The notes: generated from the letters alone by a model not told the origin. DNA of 64,000 bases from Chlorops oryzae (GCA_020466095.1 CM035809.1:7233723-7297722), one strand, 5' to 3'; positions 22,174-36,111 are shown, counted from the first letter of the stretch. Numbers and translations: made by a program.

Positions 22174-22875
22174 AATTCGGTGAATTTTGAAGCACATAAC
22201 GAGCAAATGAAAACGCTGACAAACGCAAACGAACAAAACAGTTGCAATTTTTACGCAAAGAAATTCAAAAAGAACAAAAACAAATTACGACCCAATAATA
22301 ACGCAAGATCGAATCAAACGAAATAAGGCAACTTATTTTGCGATTTAAAAAATTACCTAAAACTAAAGACAAAAAAAAAAAAACAGAAACAATTTTTCAA
22401 CTATTCAGAGAAATAGTAGGCCTCAATGCTCTCAATTTGCGCCCCCCTTTCAAGGGCAAAAAATTCATTCAAATGAGAGCAAAATATTCAGCCGAAAATA
22501 TTAAGAAAAAAAAAATAATAATAATAATATTACTTTTTTTAAAACAAAGAGGGGAAGTTAACTTTTTTGGAAAGAATAATCGATCAAAATTTTTCATTTG
22601 ATAATACCTTAGAAAACCTCTCTTTTTTGATTTCAAAATGAATTCGATGTTCGATTGATTTTTATTATTACCATAACTGTTGCCTTTGACTTTGCGTTAC
22701 TTGACGACTTTTACCGTTTCATCAAACGTGTTACAATTTGAGTATCCAATTGAATGTTTTTTTTATGTAAACTGCAATGCCATAGAGAGCACTTACGCTA
22801 CAGCGAGTTCAATTAACAACAACAGCAACAACATAACATAATGTTATATAATAAAACATAACATAGTGTGTGGTA

Positions 22876-23005
22876 CAGCTCTGTTCAATGCAATAGAAAT
22901 GCCATCAACGTGATCAAAAGATAGAGAGGTTCCAACTCGATCATGATCTAGCCAACTATAAGCATTGACTCTTTGATGGCACTCCTATTGGGTTGAACAC
23001 AACTG
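22876..23005. mobile_element. Tc1/mariner-type MITE, copy A (130 bp, TA target site)
   Basis: The element starts CAGCTCTGTTCAATGCAATA and ends with the inverted partner GGGTTGAACACAACTG. It is flanked on both sides by TA (22874-22875 and 23006-23007). The inverted ends extend about 26 bp with mismatches, to ATGCCATCAA / TTGATGGCA. A CAGT-type terminus with a TA duplication is typical of Tc1/mariner-derived MITEs. There is no coding capacity. Confidence 0.7.
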
Positions 23006-25104
23006 TACGGATATTTGTACAAAACATATTGACCAACAATAGCTTTACACATAACCTCAAAAGTCCTTCAAAGCACTTTACCTTTGAAATACTAGAATTT
23101 TTTCTTTTTTTTTGTTTATCTCATATACAAACCAGAACCGATTGTCTTAGCTTAGTCGAAACTTTAATAAGAAAACAAAGAAAAAAAATTACCTCAGCCA
23201 CAGATTAGAATTCATCTTTCATTAACCCATTATTTCAATTGTTCGCTAACAATTTTTTACAAAGAAAATCGGTAGGGACAAATCGATCCTGATGTCTTTC
23301 TTTGTTGCGCCTTGTTAGTGGAATAGTGTCGCACACACAAGCACACACACACACTCACACATTGTTGTCTTTTGACTTTCCCTCTTTCATTTAATTAATC
23401 GCATTATGCTTGTTCAGTGTCTATTTTAATCTAAAAAAGAAGAAAAAAAAAACAAAATTAAATTTTAAAAAAGATTTTTCGGATTGTGTCAAATTGGTCG
23501 TTTGGAGTTGTGTTTTGTTTACTTGTAATATATTTTAAAAAAAAGCATTTCTTTTGAACCAAAGTTTATTATAAGATTAAAATTAATTTAATTTAAAAAT
23601 ATTTTATACGTTTTATATACGATGAACGCACCTAAAAAGGCACATATTTAAGTTTAGGTTCCAATTAAAAATTTTCCCCACAAAACACACTAGTCGATTA
23701 TATGTAGAAATTTCTTTTGAATGAATTCCTTTAATTTTAGGCATTTTTGTAAATAATTTCATTAAGTTATGTTTTCTCTAATCTCTTTTTTTAGGATTAA
23801 GTTCCATAAAACTTTCTTATTTGAAAAAATAAATTAGTAATAATAATAATTTAAATATTATTGTTAAGCTTATTATTTATTTGACTATGAAAATTTTTAA
23901 TGAAATACATGCCTTACACTTTTGAATCATTTTATTTCTTTGGTGCTTTTTGGTTTTGGTTTTATCGAAGTTTTTTTTCGGCTTCACAGATGTTTAAGTA
24001 GGGAAAACATATCTTAAAGTCTCAACTTTCTTACTGGGGATTCATATTTAACCTCATATTCGAAATGGTCTACATAAGAGTGTCATATTTGTCCCTTTAA
24101 TCACTTCATTTGTGTAAAAATTGAGTGTAAAAATTAATGAACAGGGCTCGGATTTTGTTGCTTTTATAAATTCGAAGCGTACTTTATGGAGTAAAAATTT
24201 TGTTCAACTCACATAAAGTTAAGATTCAAATCGATTTTTAAATTCAATATGAATTTTTTTCAAGTTAGAAAAGCGGTTTGAAGTTCAAACTTAGCTAAAC
24301 TTATTCGCAAAATGTTGGTAAGAAAAATTATTGCCCCATAAAGTAGGCTTTAAATTTTTATATGGTACAAAATCCGAGACCTGCTAATGAATATTGCAAC
24401 AAAAAAATTTTTTCAATTGCCAAAATAATACATTTTTCACTATAAGTGAAAAATGAGGGACCATAAAGCCCAAATAACAATTGATGAAAAATATTTAAAT
24501 TCATCACCCAAAAGTATGCTTTGAATATGCCGAATATTTGCGATGGTGACCGATCTGGTAATTTTTGTACCTCTACCCATTGGCCACATCTTCAGGAAGG
24601 GGTTTGAAAGATGTGCGGATGTCCTTAATGCCTTAATTAAGCACCGTTTATAAAGGCTTAAAATTGTATTAATTGGTTTTGAAATATTGTAATGCATTCT
24701 TTTAGGTGCTGAATTTAAATATTTTCTGTTGCCCTACCAGTGAACATTAAGGAACACAAATGGGCATTATTGGAGCATTTCAACAAAAGACCATTAAAAG
24801 CTCAAACTAAATGGGTTTTGAAGTAATTTTCGATGACATCACTAACCGTAAAAGATATGTCTTTAAACGATATAAATCAGCTATTCATAAAGCGTCAAAA
24901 GTTTAGAGCGCAGCTAAACGTTTGCATGGGTTACTGCACCGCTCTTTAATATTTCTTTTGATAGAAAATTCAAAAAATTCCATAAACAGGTGATGTGATC
25001 TGAAAGGATTATTCTGTTATCTTCTGTAATATTCTTCCTTAACATGCAACATCTGTTTTTTTGTGCAATATTTAGATTGTAAGATTAGAAACATTATTGA
25101 GTCA

Positions 25105-25192
25105 TTCGAAGCATTCAGCAGACTCAAATGTGGTGCTAACTTCTATTGCTCAACATGTTGAGTGACTGCATTTGATCTGCTTGTGCATTCTG
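25105..25192. repeat. Palindromic CAACATGTTG repeat, copy 1
   Basis: GCATTCAGCAGACTCAAATG at 25111-25130 is mirrored by CATTTGATCTGC...GCATTC at 25169-25190, and the centre CTCAACATGTTGAG (25149-25162) is a perfect palindrome. Four further copies occur at 26430, 42779, 44289 and 46603. Confidence 0.65.
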
Positions 25193-26429
25193 TTGCCTCA
25201 GCTTCTTAAGAACACCGACAATGAAGTTTTGAAGTTTATTTCCCAAGCGTTTGAAAAAAGCTCTTTTAACAATATATTAATTATTTTATTTTTTTAAATT
25301 ATTTTTTCCCCTTTTGAATGTTCACTCTTCCAAACGTCCAACTTTGATCTTCTCGGCCAAAAAATTTTTAAAAATCATTTGATAAAAAAGAAGAAAAAAA
25401 TCCATCGTTAAAATTAGATTAGAAACTTAGCCTCAAAACCTCACACAAACCATTTGAAAATGAAACAAAAATTCCACTTCAAAGCTAACAATAGAAAATC
25501 TTTGGCTTTACAAAATCTTTTCGGCACTCATTAAGGCCCTTTTCGGCAAAAAAAAAATTAACGAAAATTTGTTAAAAATTATTTAAAAAAAAAAAATAGA
25601 AAAAAAATTAAGACGGTAAGTTTCCTAATCTAAACACGAAATTTTGGTTAAGAATTGATTAGGATTAAGAATTACGCTGTTAAAAAGAAACACCCATTCG
25701 AGTACATACATAATTATTACATATTTATTATTATTAATTAAAATTAATCCCAATTATCGATTCTTATAATTTCCGACATAAATTCCTTTTTTTGAGCAGA
25801 CAAGAAAACAAATTTCGAAATTCAAAATTCGTTAATTGTTAAATGCCTTGCAAAAATCGTAATCAACTTTTTTGAATAAAAAAATAATAATAATTAATTA
25901 ATAAAAAAAAAAAAACACCTACAAATGTAACTGATTTTGTGATAAATTTTTCATAAAAAAAATATGAAAAACTACATTATTTTTGGATTGAACCAATATA
26001 AGCGCCGCATTGCAGAGTCGTCTATTTTTTTCTTTTTTGCATTGTTGAGAGCACGAATTGTCCTTGGCACCCGAAACATAGGCATCATATCTCTGCAGCT
26101 GTTGGCGCTTATACAAAATTTTGTAAAAATAGTTAATTTCAAATTTAAATAAAAGTAAAAAAAAATCAAAAAATTAAAAAATTAAAAATTTAAATATTTT
26201 AAACTTTAGAAAATTTTGAGGCAAAATTAACAATAAACAATTTAAAACTATGACAACGTGTTTGGCAAAAAAAATTTTTAGGCAAAATTTATTTATTATA
26301 AATAATTTCTAAATTCAAAATTTTAAAATAAAACCAAGAAAAAAAAAACAAAAGTTTACGAAAAAAGGAAAAAACGAAATGTCAAATCAGTTTTTATATG
26401 TTGAAAAATTAAATATAATTTCATTGGAT

Positions 26430-26522
26430 ACATTGAGCAGACTCAAAAATGTTGGGCTTCCAGCTTTGAGCGTTCGCAGCATGTTGCTGGACGACAACAT
26501 GTTGATTCTGCCGAATGCATCC
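26430..26522. repeat. Palindromic CAACATGTTG repeat, copy 2
   Basis: It carries GAGCAGACTCAAAAATG, GAGCGTTCGCAGCATGTTG, CAACATGTTG and CTGCCGAATGCATCC in the order seen in the other copies. More diverged than copy 1. Confidence 0.55.
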
Positions 26523-26819
26523 ATTCATTTGTTTTTGTGTTTATTTTTCTGTGGCAATATATGTTGATTGTTTGAATTTGATTTGAAAATAAGAAAAAAA
26601 ATAATGAAAAATAATAAAAACAACAACACTATGATTCGAAAGAGAGTATATAAGTGAGAAAGAGAAAGAGTACATAATACTATACATTGAAATATACAAA
26701 AGAAACTGACACACAACATTAAGCCAATACATTGTACAGCATATTGAAATAAGTTCATAAGTAAATATATATATATATACATATATACTGCACCAACATT
26801 AACAAACAAACCTCTTCCA

Positions 26820-26936
26820 CAGCTATGGTCAATGCAATAGAATAAATAAAACTGACGATTTCAGTTTGCTTCAGAGAAATGCAGATTGAGAAAAATATAT
26901 AGATGAAGTTTGCTACTATTGCATTGAACATAACTG
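26820..26936. mobile_element. Tc1/mariner-type MITE, copy B (117 bp)
   Basis: Ends CAGCTATGGTCAATGCAATAG and CTATTGCATTGAACATAACTG are inverted copies of each other and match copies A and C. Flanking dinucleotides are no longer a clean TA pair, so the copy is probably older. Confidence 0.6.
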
Positions 26937-27400
26937 TGTTCGTTGAGTGAAACCAGCAGACAAAGCATTATATATATTTATACTACTTACATACAAACAA
27001 ACTTTCATAAGCAAAATAAACATTTTTATAAAAAATTTATTTTATAAATTTAACTATAAGAGAAAAACAGCAAAATTAGTTTAAAACCAACAATTTGAAA
27101 CAAAAATAAAAACACAAAAAAACAATTGGACTTTTTATTAATAAAAAAAAAAAAACCTATTTTGTTGAAAAATTTTTATTTTCGAATTGGCAAGAGTGGA
27201 TTTATTTTATATATATATATTTTTTTTTTTTTTTCGAAAACTACAACGATCTGGCAAAAAGAAAATTTTAATCAATTTTCGGCGATTTAATTTTGATGAA
27301 TTTTATTTTAGTTTTATTATTTCTTTTTTTTTTTCTTTAAACTCTCTACACGAAAGCACTTCGAAACGTGTCACGGCTTTTAAACACAAAAACAAAAATA

Positions 27401-27516
27401 CAGTTGCGTTCAATAAAATAGTGCCAGCAATAAAACGTCTAACTCAGCTAATTTTGAGATGGACGTTTTATTAACTCACATACTTGAAGGTGGCACTAAT
27501 TTATTGAACATCACTG
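27401..27516. mobile_element. Tc1/mariner-type MITE, copy C (116 bp)
   Basis: It begins CAGTTGCGTTCAATAAAATA directly after TA (27399-27400) and ends TTATTGAACATCACTG. The arms TTCAATAAA.TAGTGCCA and TGGCACTA.TTTATTGAA are near-perfect inverted repeats. A second inner inverted pair AATAAAACGTC / GACGTTTTATT makes most of the element foldable. Confidence 0.7.
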
Positions 27517-30275
27517 CACTTGAAAGCCATCTTGCAGCTTTTCTTCGGAATTCAGCAAATCATTCATCAACACTTTTGACAACAAAACAATCAATCAAAT
27601 GAAATTGGCAAGTATAAAGATGCATGCGTACCTACTATTTTTCACAAAATTCTCTCTTTCAAGGTTTTCAGTCACAAAGAACATATCCAAAAAAAGAAAA
27701 CAGCATTTTCAATAGGAAACCAAAATGCAGGACAAAAGATTCGGTAGAAATTATGAATTTTAGTTTTTCTCGTAGCGGTCTTTTAGGCTCTTTTCTAAAA
27801 AGGACCTTACTTCAACATTTTGAATTAAAACATTTGATCTGGGACAACAAGTTCTATCTTATTCTATTCTCTTCTAACTGTTACGTATTGCAAAGAGTAT
27901 TTCAACTATTTATATATTAAACCATATTTATATTAAATACTCTCTGCATTTTGTGTCAATCTTCAAATTTCGCCAACCTTTAATTCTCGTCAACCTTTGC
28001 AGTAAGCAACATCTTCTCGCAACATGTTTTTTTAAGTATGAAAGACAACATTCAACGACTCTCAAACTTTCCTTTTCTCATATGAAAGTTCGAAAGGCGT
28101 TGAGAATGTCTCTCCCTTTAAACACCATTGATTGACACACCATTTACACAAGTTCAAGGAAACTTTTTTCTCGCCATTTCCCCTCTTTTTTACAACATAC
28201 ACACGAACAAGCTTGTTAAATAAGTGCTTTAGAAGAAAAATAAAAAACATCAACAAAACTCTAGCATTGCAGTGTACATAAATAACTTTTACATTGTCCA
28301 AAAAAAAAAAAAGAAGAAGAAAGAAAAAAAAATAGACGATCAAAAAATGCCACCCAAAGTCGAAAAGTATCAGCGTATTCCACGTGCTACCAAATAAACT
28401 AGAAGAATATAAAATAGCAGAGGGCCGCTCTAAGGCTCTCAATGAACAGCCTTCAAATGATCTCGATGCATTTCATTTCGATGCCATTATTGAAATTTTG
28501 TATTGATACGAGTTTTCCATTTAAAGAAAATACCAGGTTTTTTTGAAATCAATTCAAAAAAAAAAAATACAAAAAAAAAAACAATACTATTTAATCGTAA
28601 ACTTTAACAGATATGCAAACCTACAGTAAGAGTCCACTTGAACTAACTAAACTAAAGAAGATGAAGAAGAAAAACCCAAGAAAATAGTCAATAAGAGATT
28701 TAAGCAAGCAAAAAAAAAAAAAAATATATAGCAAACAACCGGAATGACAAAAGAAAACCCAAACATCAAAGCAGCGAATATAAATTGAAAAACCAAACAA
28801 GCAACCCTACAACAGCAGCAGAAGCAGTTAATTTCAAATCAAAAGTACATATATATATATATATATGCATATGATTACATAAATATGCGTATATATAAAA
28901 ATCATATGTGTATAAAAATATGCATCAGACCAATCGAGTCCAACAGAACGAGTAAGTAACAAATGAGAATTATTGAGATTCCCTGAAAAAAATGTTACCA
29001 AACAATTCACCAGCAGAAAAAACCACTGTAAATGAAATTTCAAAAGAAAAGAAAAACAAAATACTTACATGACAACCCTACAACGACAACAAGCGTTGTT
29101 AACTTCATTAATAAGAATAAATGAAAAAAACCAAAAATAGTTTATAGTAAGCAAAATATATTCCCCATTTCAATTAATTTATATAAAAGAAAAATAATAA
29201 CAAACAAACACAATGCTTGAAAGCAAAAGCAAACAGCAAAACCAATAGTACAAAATGTGAAGCGCATTTAGGCTTTGACGTTTTTTCTTTTCTTCCCTTT
29301 CTACTTGACTACTATTTCCATCACATAGAAATCAGCTGCAGCACATGGTGCGAAAGGATCCTTTGCGATCCTTTTTCGCACCTCCAATACAAAAACGAAA
29401 AACCCAAAAACAAAAAAACACCACTCACACAAACGTTCGACACACTTTCGACGAGAATTTATTCAACAGCGGAATTCAAATTTTCCATTTCACAAACATT
29501 GAAAAAAAATATTAATTAATTAAAAATAATAATAATAATTAATTTATTGAATAGTTTTCGTTTCCATTAAGCATCCTTGGTTGGAAGTTTTTTATAGGAA
29601 CTTAAAATTACGAATATGTATAAAAGATCTGATCACACGAGAAAATAACGAGAAACGAAGAAAATTGCAGTTTAGATCATAAAAAACGAATTCAAATTTC
29701 AATCGAGAAATTTAATATTTCGATAAAAAAACAAAAAAAAAAAATTTAAGAAAATATTTATAAAAATAATTCAAAAAAATAAATACGATTGCGTTTTTTT
29801 AGTAGCAAACGCAACTCATTACAAAATTTTGCAATTTTGGCGCAAACAAAAAAACAAAAAAAAAACCTTTCAAAATTCACTTTGGAACAAAACAAAATTT
29901 AAAGTTTTTTGAGAACCAGAAAATTTTTATCACTTATTTGGCAAAAGAAGAAAAACAAATAAAAACCAAATAATAATGCAGATCCAAAGCAAAGATTCAG
30001 GGGAGAGTAAATCTTTGAATGCAAGAACAACAACAACAACAAGCGTTCAATTTTAGTTCCACAATAAGCAATAGGAAGCGTAGTTTAGAAATTCAGGAGC
30101 AAACTACGTTTCACAACCGGTTTTATGTTTCAACGAATTATTAATTTAATTATTTATTGATTTCGTTAAATAATATTATACATCCTTGTTTTGAAAAATA
30201 CGTACATTTTATGCTGACAATAACCCAGTTTTTATGCTTGTCCATCTGGTTAAGAATACTGCTCTGAGAGAGCTT

Positions 30276-30556
30276 CCCAGTCGGCATTTTAAATTGCTAC
30301 AATATTGCAGCAGTATTGCTTCTGCAATATTGCATATTGCAGTAATGTTGCTGCAATATGTGAATGTCCGCCTTTTTATTATACATGTATTTGTATTAAA
30401 TATGCAATATTGCAGCAACATTTTATTATTAATATTGTAAATGCAAAACTGCTGCAACATTACAGCAATGTTGCACTTAAAATATTACAACTTTTACATT
30501 GATATAATATTACTGGAACATTATTTTTGCAGAAGCAATATAACATGCCGTGTGGG
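30276..30556. mobile_element. MITE-like element with CCCA..CGGCAT ends and internal GCAATATTGC repeats
   Basis: Left end CCCAGTCGGCATTTTAAATT; the reverse complement of the right end reads CCCACACGGCATGTTATATT. The interior is built from CAATATTGCAG / CTGCAATATTG motifs in both orientations, so the whole 281 bp is foldable. I found no convincing target-site duplication. Confidence 0.55.
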
Positions 30557-30696
30557 TTAAGTCTGATTGAACAAAAAAAAAAAAATTCAATTCATCAAGT
30601 ATCTTCAGACGATCAAAGAGCTCTCTTGACATTTTTGTGATCATTGTGATTGACGATCCGCTCATTGTTATCACCAGGAATGTGTGGCCTTAACTC

Positions 30697-30910
30697 AATA
30701 AAATTTTGTGGGGTCATCTCCATACAGTTTTGTGGCAGTAAACCAATACAAGCTTGTAGGGCTAGCTGCATACAATTTTGTGGCTTTAGTTCTATACAAC
30801 TTTGTGACCATTACTCCATATAATTTTACGGCCATAACTCCATACAAATTCGTGACATCAATTCCTCAAAGTTTTGTGTCCGGTTAATTCCATACAATTT
30901 TGTGGCATTT
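30697..30910. repeat. 24-bp minisatellite, about 8-9 diverged units
   Basis: The unit approximates CCATACAATTTTGTGGCNNTAACT. The TTTTGTGG landmark recurs near 30705, 30729, 30777, 30801, 30849, 30873 and 30897, all multiples of 24 bp apart. Units carry several substitutions each. Confidence 0.75.
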
Positions 30911-32539
30911 ACTATGACAGAGTTTTCACACTTAGAGTTTTCGCAGTTATTTTCAGGCTCACAACCCTTAAAAAAAAGTCATGTTCGTAAATTTCATCGA
31001 CAATCTGCCGAAATAATGATCATCCACGATAATAAAGAGCCGTATCTGAACGGGCATTCACAGTGACGCTGATCAAATTTCCCCGAAATATGTAATTGTC
31101 ACTCAGCAGTGTTGCCAGAATATTTTCGAATAAGAGACCAAACCCGTCGAAAAATCTAAAAAGGTAAAGAAAAGTATTTTTAATAATGTCGAAGCAACAT
31201 TAATTTTCTAAAATATGCTTTAGTCAAGTCAATCATGCAAGATGATTTTAATATTCTTCTGAAAATTCCTAAGCTTTCTTTTGGCCACTTCAAATATTTC
31301 ATTTTAAATATTTTTTGAAGTATTTCTCATCTTGATTGACAGAAAATCTAAGATATTTTAATAAATTTCAATTTGAATTGAAATCTATAAGCTTAACTTT
31401 TGTTTTTCGCGGCAAGCTCCAGAAATAAATTGCTGAAGTTAGCCCTAAATCCCCTCACGCATAACTGGCACAACTGACACTCATCAAGTAGCCATCCACT
31501 TTCATCGAGCTGTGGCGATCCTGCCATCCTAAATGTTCCCTCCTATATTTACACCGCAAAAGAGTTTTTGCGAACCATCAACAAATGGAACAAGGTACCG
31601 TTAATCAGTTTTTCTTACAAGATAAAGGATGTTTACATCTGCATATTCTGAAATTCTGGCCACGCCCATCTTGACATGTCAAAGAAGCAACATACTGTTT
31701 CCAAGCTCTAAGAGATATCGTTCCTTCACGGAAAATTAAAACCAGTTACCAGACAATTCCTAAATTTTTCTCTTGAAATCTTATTCAAGAAGTTCTCTCC
31801 AATCTGAGTGACAACCTGAAAGATCATTCAATCGGTTTGACCACCGAATACTTAGCATACTGGGATAGTTTGAGAAGCACTTGTACGTAATCATAAACTA
31901 TAATTTTTATTTCAAAGAAAATTGAAAATCAAAAACTAAAATAAAACAAAATAAAATAAATTCCAAAACACACGAAACATTTCGGCTTAAAATCAAAAGA
32001 AAACAAAATTCAACAAAAATTGCTACTTAAAACAGTTGCACATAATAGAACACAAAAAGTAACTATAATATGATCAACCATAAAAATAACTAACAGAAAT
32101 AACTTTAGTAAACTACAACAACAACAACAACCAATTGCCAATTTTTGAATTTATTTCAAAACCAACAATAGCCAGGGAAACATTCGCAACTCGGATGTGA
32201 TATTTTATGATTTTGCAATCAAATATTTAATGATATTTATACAACAACCGCACAAAATACAAATTTTTGTGTGTTATCTTTTTTTTTTTAAATATAAAAT
32301 AATTAAAATAAAATTTAACCAATCGTATGACAATACAAGCAAATTGAAAATAGAAAACATAAATAAAAAAAATTGACATATCATTACAAAATGGTTTTAA
32401 AAACTTCTTTTAAGTTCTCAATTTTGTTTGACAAACTTAAGCATCCTAAGTTTATAAAGATTTTTCATCTAATACATACGTCATCAAAAATATAAGGGGG
32501 CGAAGAATTCGCATCACTTAAAACACCAAAGTCATTTCA

Positions 32540-33130
32540 TCGTTCAGTTACTTAACTTAATGTTACTTAACGTTACTTAGCTTAAAGTTACTTGATCTAA
32601 CGCTACTTAACTTAAAGTTTCTTAACGTTAGTTAACTTAAGGTTACTTAACTTAACTTAACTTTTATTAACTTGACGTTACTTAACTTGACGTTACTTTA
32701 CTTAACGTTGCTTAACCGTAACTCAACTTAACGTTACTTAACATAACGTTACTTAACGTAACGTAACTTTAACGTAAATTAACTTAGCGTAACAGAACTT
32801 AACCGAACTTAAGTTAACTGTACTTAACTTAACTGTACTTAACTTAACGTAACTTAACTTAATTAACTTAACCTATATTAACTTCCATCGATTGCGTTTG
32901 AGTAATTGGTGATTAAGTTTATATCAGTTGAGTTAAGTAAGATCAATTTAAATTAAGTTAAGTTAAGTTAGCTTAAATGAAGGTGAGTTCGTTCAAGTTA
33001 AGTTAAATAAAGTAAGTTAACCTTAAGTTACTTTAAATTAAATACGGATAACTTGAACTGCGTTATTTGAAGTTGACTTAAGACAAGATGCTTTAAGTAA
33101 CATAAGTAACTAACCCAACTGAGCCTTAAG
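32540..33130. repeat. ACTTAACGTT-type repeat arranged as a large inverted repeat
   Basis: From 32540 to about 32890 the plus strand is dominated by ACTTAA(CGTT)/TTAACTTAAC units. After a ~50-bp unique spacer the orientation flips to TTAAGTTAAG units (32925 to about 33130). A transcript across it could fold into a long, imperfect double strand. Confidence 0.7.
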
Positions 33131-36004
33131 GTAAAGAAACTCTTAACTTAAAGTCGAACTATTTCGAAATCAAGCTCAAAATTCATTAAACATTAAAAAA
33201 CAAAACAGCATTCACTCATATTTTTCCATCCAATTTTTCATTTCGCACACACACACACACAAACACACTGTGCCAAATTAATTTGCAATAGTGAAAATAG
33301 TATGTTGGGTCCCCAGGCCCAGCATATTAAACCGGAATAATTTATAGTACAACTTAGATACCAAATCAAATGTTATAAACAATTTATATTTTTATAGCAA
33401 AAATTAAAATAAAAAAATTATATAAAAAAAAAAAGTAAAACTATGAAAAAAAAATAAAAATAAAAAAACAGCAAAAAGTAAAAACCCCAAAAAAAAATCA
33501 ATATAATCAAATAATAAAAACAATCATTAACAATTTTTGTTTCACCTTAAGCAATTTTTCGTTTTTAATACAACAACTTTTTTTTTAGTTCACAGAGAAA
33601 GAAGAGAAGTAATCAAAAGAAAAACATTGAGCGAAGGTGTTTGTTGAGCAACAAATGAAAAAATTGTTGAAGAATAGTCAAACGAGCAGAAGAGCGATCC
33701 AAAATCGATGATTTAGCAGCAATGTTGTTGGGTAACATTATTGCCTACCATAGTGTAGGCGAAACAACATGTTGCACTTAGATTTATCTCAAAAAGAAGT
33801 AAGACTCATTGAGGTGTATTTGCTCTTAGCACTCCTGTTTCGAATTCTACTCAACAAAAAAAAAAAAAAAAACACCTTCACCGTGGTAAATATCCAACAT
33901 AAATAAGTGATAAAAACTGCATTAAAAATTCTTATAAGTTTTTTGAATACCAATTCGACATTTCATTTAATAATTTAATAACGAAATAATCACAAGATAT
34001 AAATTGCGTGGTGAAATCTGGGCAATTTTTTGGAGCAACATTGTTCGATTATTTTTAAGTTTTTACTTAATTATCGAAGTTGCCCATTGTTTTCTTAGCA
34101 AAGCGGCAACACAGCAAACATTTGATTCGAATCTTTTAGTTGATATTTTTAAAATGATATTTTAAACAAGAAAAGGCTGCGTAATAAGAGTTGCCAACGA
34201 CAAGTGTTTGCAAAGATTAAACACAAAAAAAAAAAAAAAAAAAAAAAAATTAAACAACAAACATTTTTGTTGACACTACCATAAAAGAAACAATAAGAAA
34301 ACAATTGAAATGCCAATTTCCATGGTACAATGAATGCAATAGCCCAGTGAATTATTATTATTATTTTTTAATAAGAAAAAAAAAAAAAAAACGTACAAGT
34401 ATGAAGTACAAATACAACTACAAAATACAATAGCCCAAATATTGGCAACCACAAAAAAACGATTATAAAATTGTTTAATTTTTGCAAACATTTGCTGTGC
34501 AACCCTGTATGCAGCTCATAAGAATTTGATGTCACAATACAACAAAATAAAAATTGCAATAGTTACTGAGCAGCTAGTCTCAAAAAAACTAGTAAAAATA
34601 TTCAAGAAAAACATAAATACAATAGCCCGGTGAATTTTTTATATATGCCACCAGAAGATTAATTTTTTTTTTTTATTTTCTTACAACATGTTGCATTCCA
34701 CTGAATTGTCTAGCCGACAAAAAATTTTCTAAATTCAAACCAAAAGAGAAGAAATCACAAATCTTATTTGCCCAAAATGAACAACCAACAAATGAGCAAA
34801 CGAAAAACGCAATTTCAACGAAGCGAGCCGATTTCAAATTTCTGAAATTTTGGCCGAAATGTGTATAAGTTTTTTCGATGATTTCCAATACGATTTTGTT
34901 GTACCCCAACAATTTTTTTTAAGTCGAATTAAATCGAACAAATCTAAGTAAGAAAACAAAAAAGTATATTAAAAAATCTTAAAAATATTTATAGGTATAT
35001 AAAAAGCATATATACAGAGACTGCAAACAAATGTGATCAGATATTTTAAAAGTAACGATAGATTTACACGACAAAACAAAAACAAAAACCTTAAGAATAT
35101 ATATGCAACTAACGAATTAAAAGAAACCGTGTGTAGGTTTTTTTTAATGCAGATGATAATGATGCCGATGATCATTCCTATGTGAGAATCAAAACGGAAC
35201 AGAACAAAACAAAACAGAACGAAAAACATTAACTTCTTGTCTTCTACAACGATCAACAATAGAGAGATAGAAAGAGAGCGAGAGAGAGAGAGAGAGAGAG
35301 CGATAGATAATGTAGCAAGAACGAGAGCGAAAATGTGTAAAAGCAACAAAAGAAGTTATTTATAATAATTAACATATATACATGTATAGTGTGTAAAAAA
35401 CAAAAGGGACGATGATGATTTATAAAATATTTTACAATAGTCAATAATGCAAATATATACTCTTATACAGTAATATAAGAGAATGCCAAACATAAATGCA
35501 AATTTGCTGATAAACTTTGCAATGCAAAGGTTAACAGCAAAATTGCCTTTTTTTCATCCGTTTCAGTTACAATAGTATATAAAAATAAATAATTCCAGAG
35601 AATTGCAGGCATACATTTCCTATCCCAAAAAAAATTAGAAATTATGCCTTCAATTCACTGGAACTACCCAAAGTTGATTGACCAGTATTTATTTAAAATT
35701 TTGCTTTCAATTTTAATACACAAAAACATTGAGTTTCGTTAAAAGAAAAGCAAAGAGTTTTATTGATTTTGAATGCACAAGGAAAATATGTTAATGATTA
35801 TAAACTAAAAAAAAAAAAAACAACAAAAGGGAAAAGCTTCAAAATAATATCCTTCAAACGAGCTTTTCGTGTATGCTTAAGGGACAAAAACATTCTCATT
35901 CACTTTTCAAGCAAACATTTTCAAGAAAATTATTCATTTTCAAGCTATTCGAAGCTTTCAAAATATCCCAACAATTCTGGGAGATTCACTTCACAAATCC
36001 TCAT

Positions 36005-36111
36005 TTACATTGGGCAACACTGTTTTTGTCTCACATTGCTCCATTGTCATCTGGACAACAAACGAAAGAAACTCTCGAAGTGATTGTTGTCTCATTTGTT
36101 GCCCAATGTAA
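36005..36111. mobile_element. Small inverted-repeat element, perfect 15-bp arms
   Basis: TTACATTGGGCAACA at 36005-36019 and its exact reverse complement TGTTGCCCAATGTAA at 36097-36111 bound a 107-bp segment. No target-site duplication was recognised. A MITE or MITE fragment is the simplest reading. Confidence 0.5.

Larger units (their letters stand above)
22174..30260 (+). other. pros: Likely prospero 3' UTR, proximal part
   Basis: No gene is recognised for 27.6 kb after the prospero stop. The sequence is A- and T-rich with many AATAAA-like hexamers, so no poly(A) site can be chosen from sequence. Drosophila prospero is known to make neuronal transcripts with a very long 3' UTR (about 15 kb as I recall) that is stabilised by Syncrip, so a long UTR here is plausible. 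A Pumilio-type motif TGTAAATA is at 23748-23755. Several MITE-like elements are listed separately. Confidence 0.5.
30261..34000. other. Gene-free AT-rich stretch with repeats
   Basis: No coding sequence is recognised. It contains a MITE-like element (30276-30556), a 24-bp minisatellite (30697-30910), a long inverted ACTTAA repeat (32540-33130) and CAACAA/TTTAA simple sequence. It could still be part of a long prospero 3' UTR. Confidence 0.6.
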
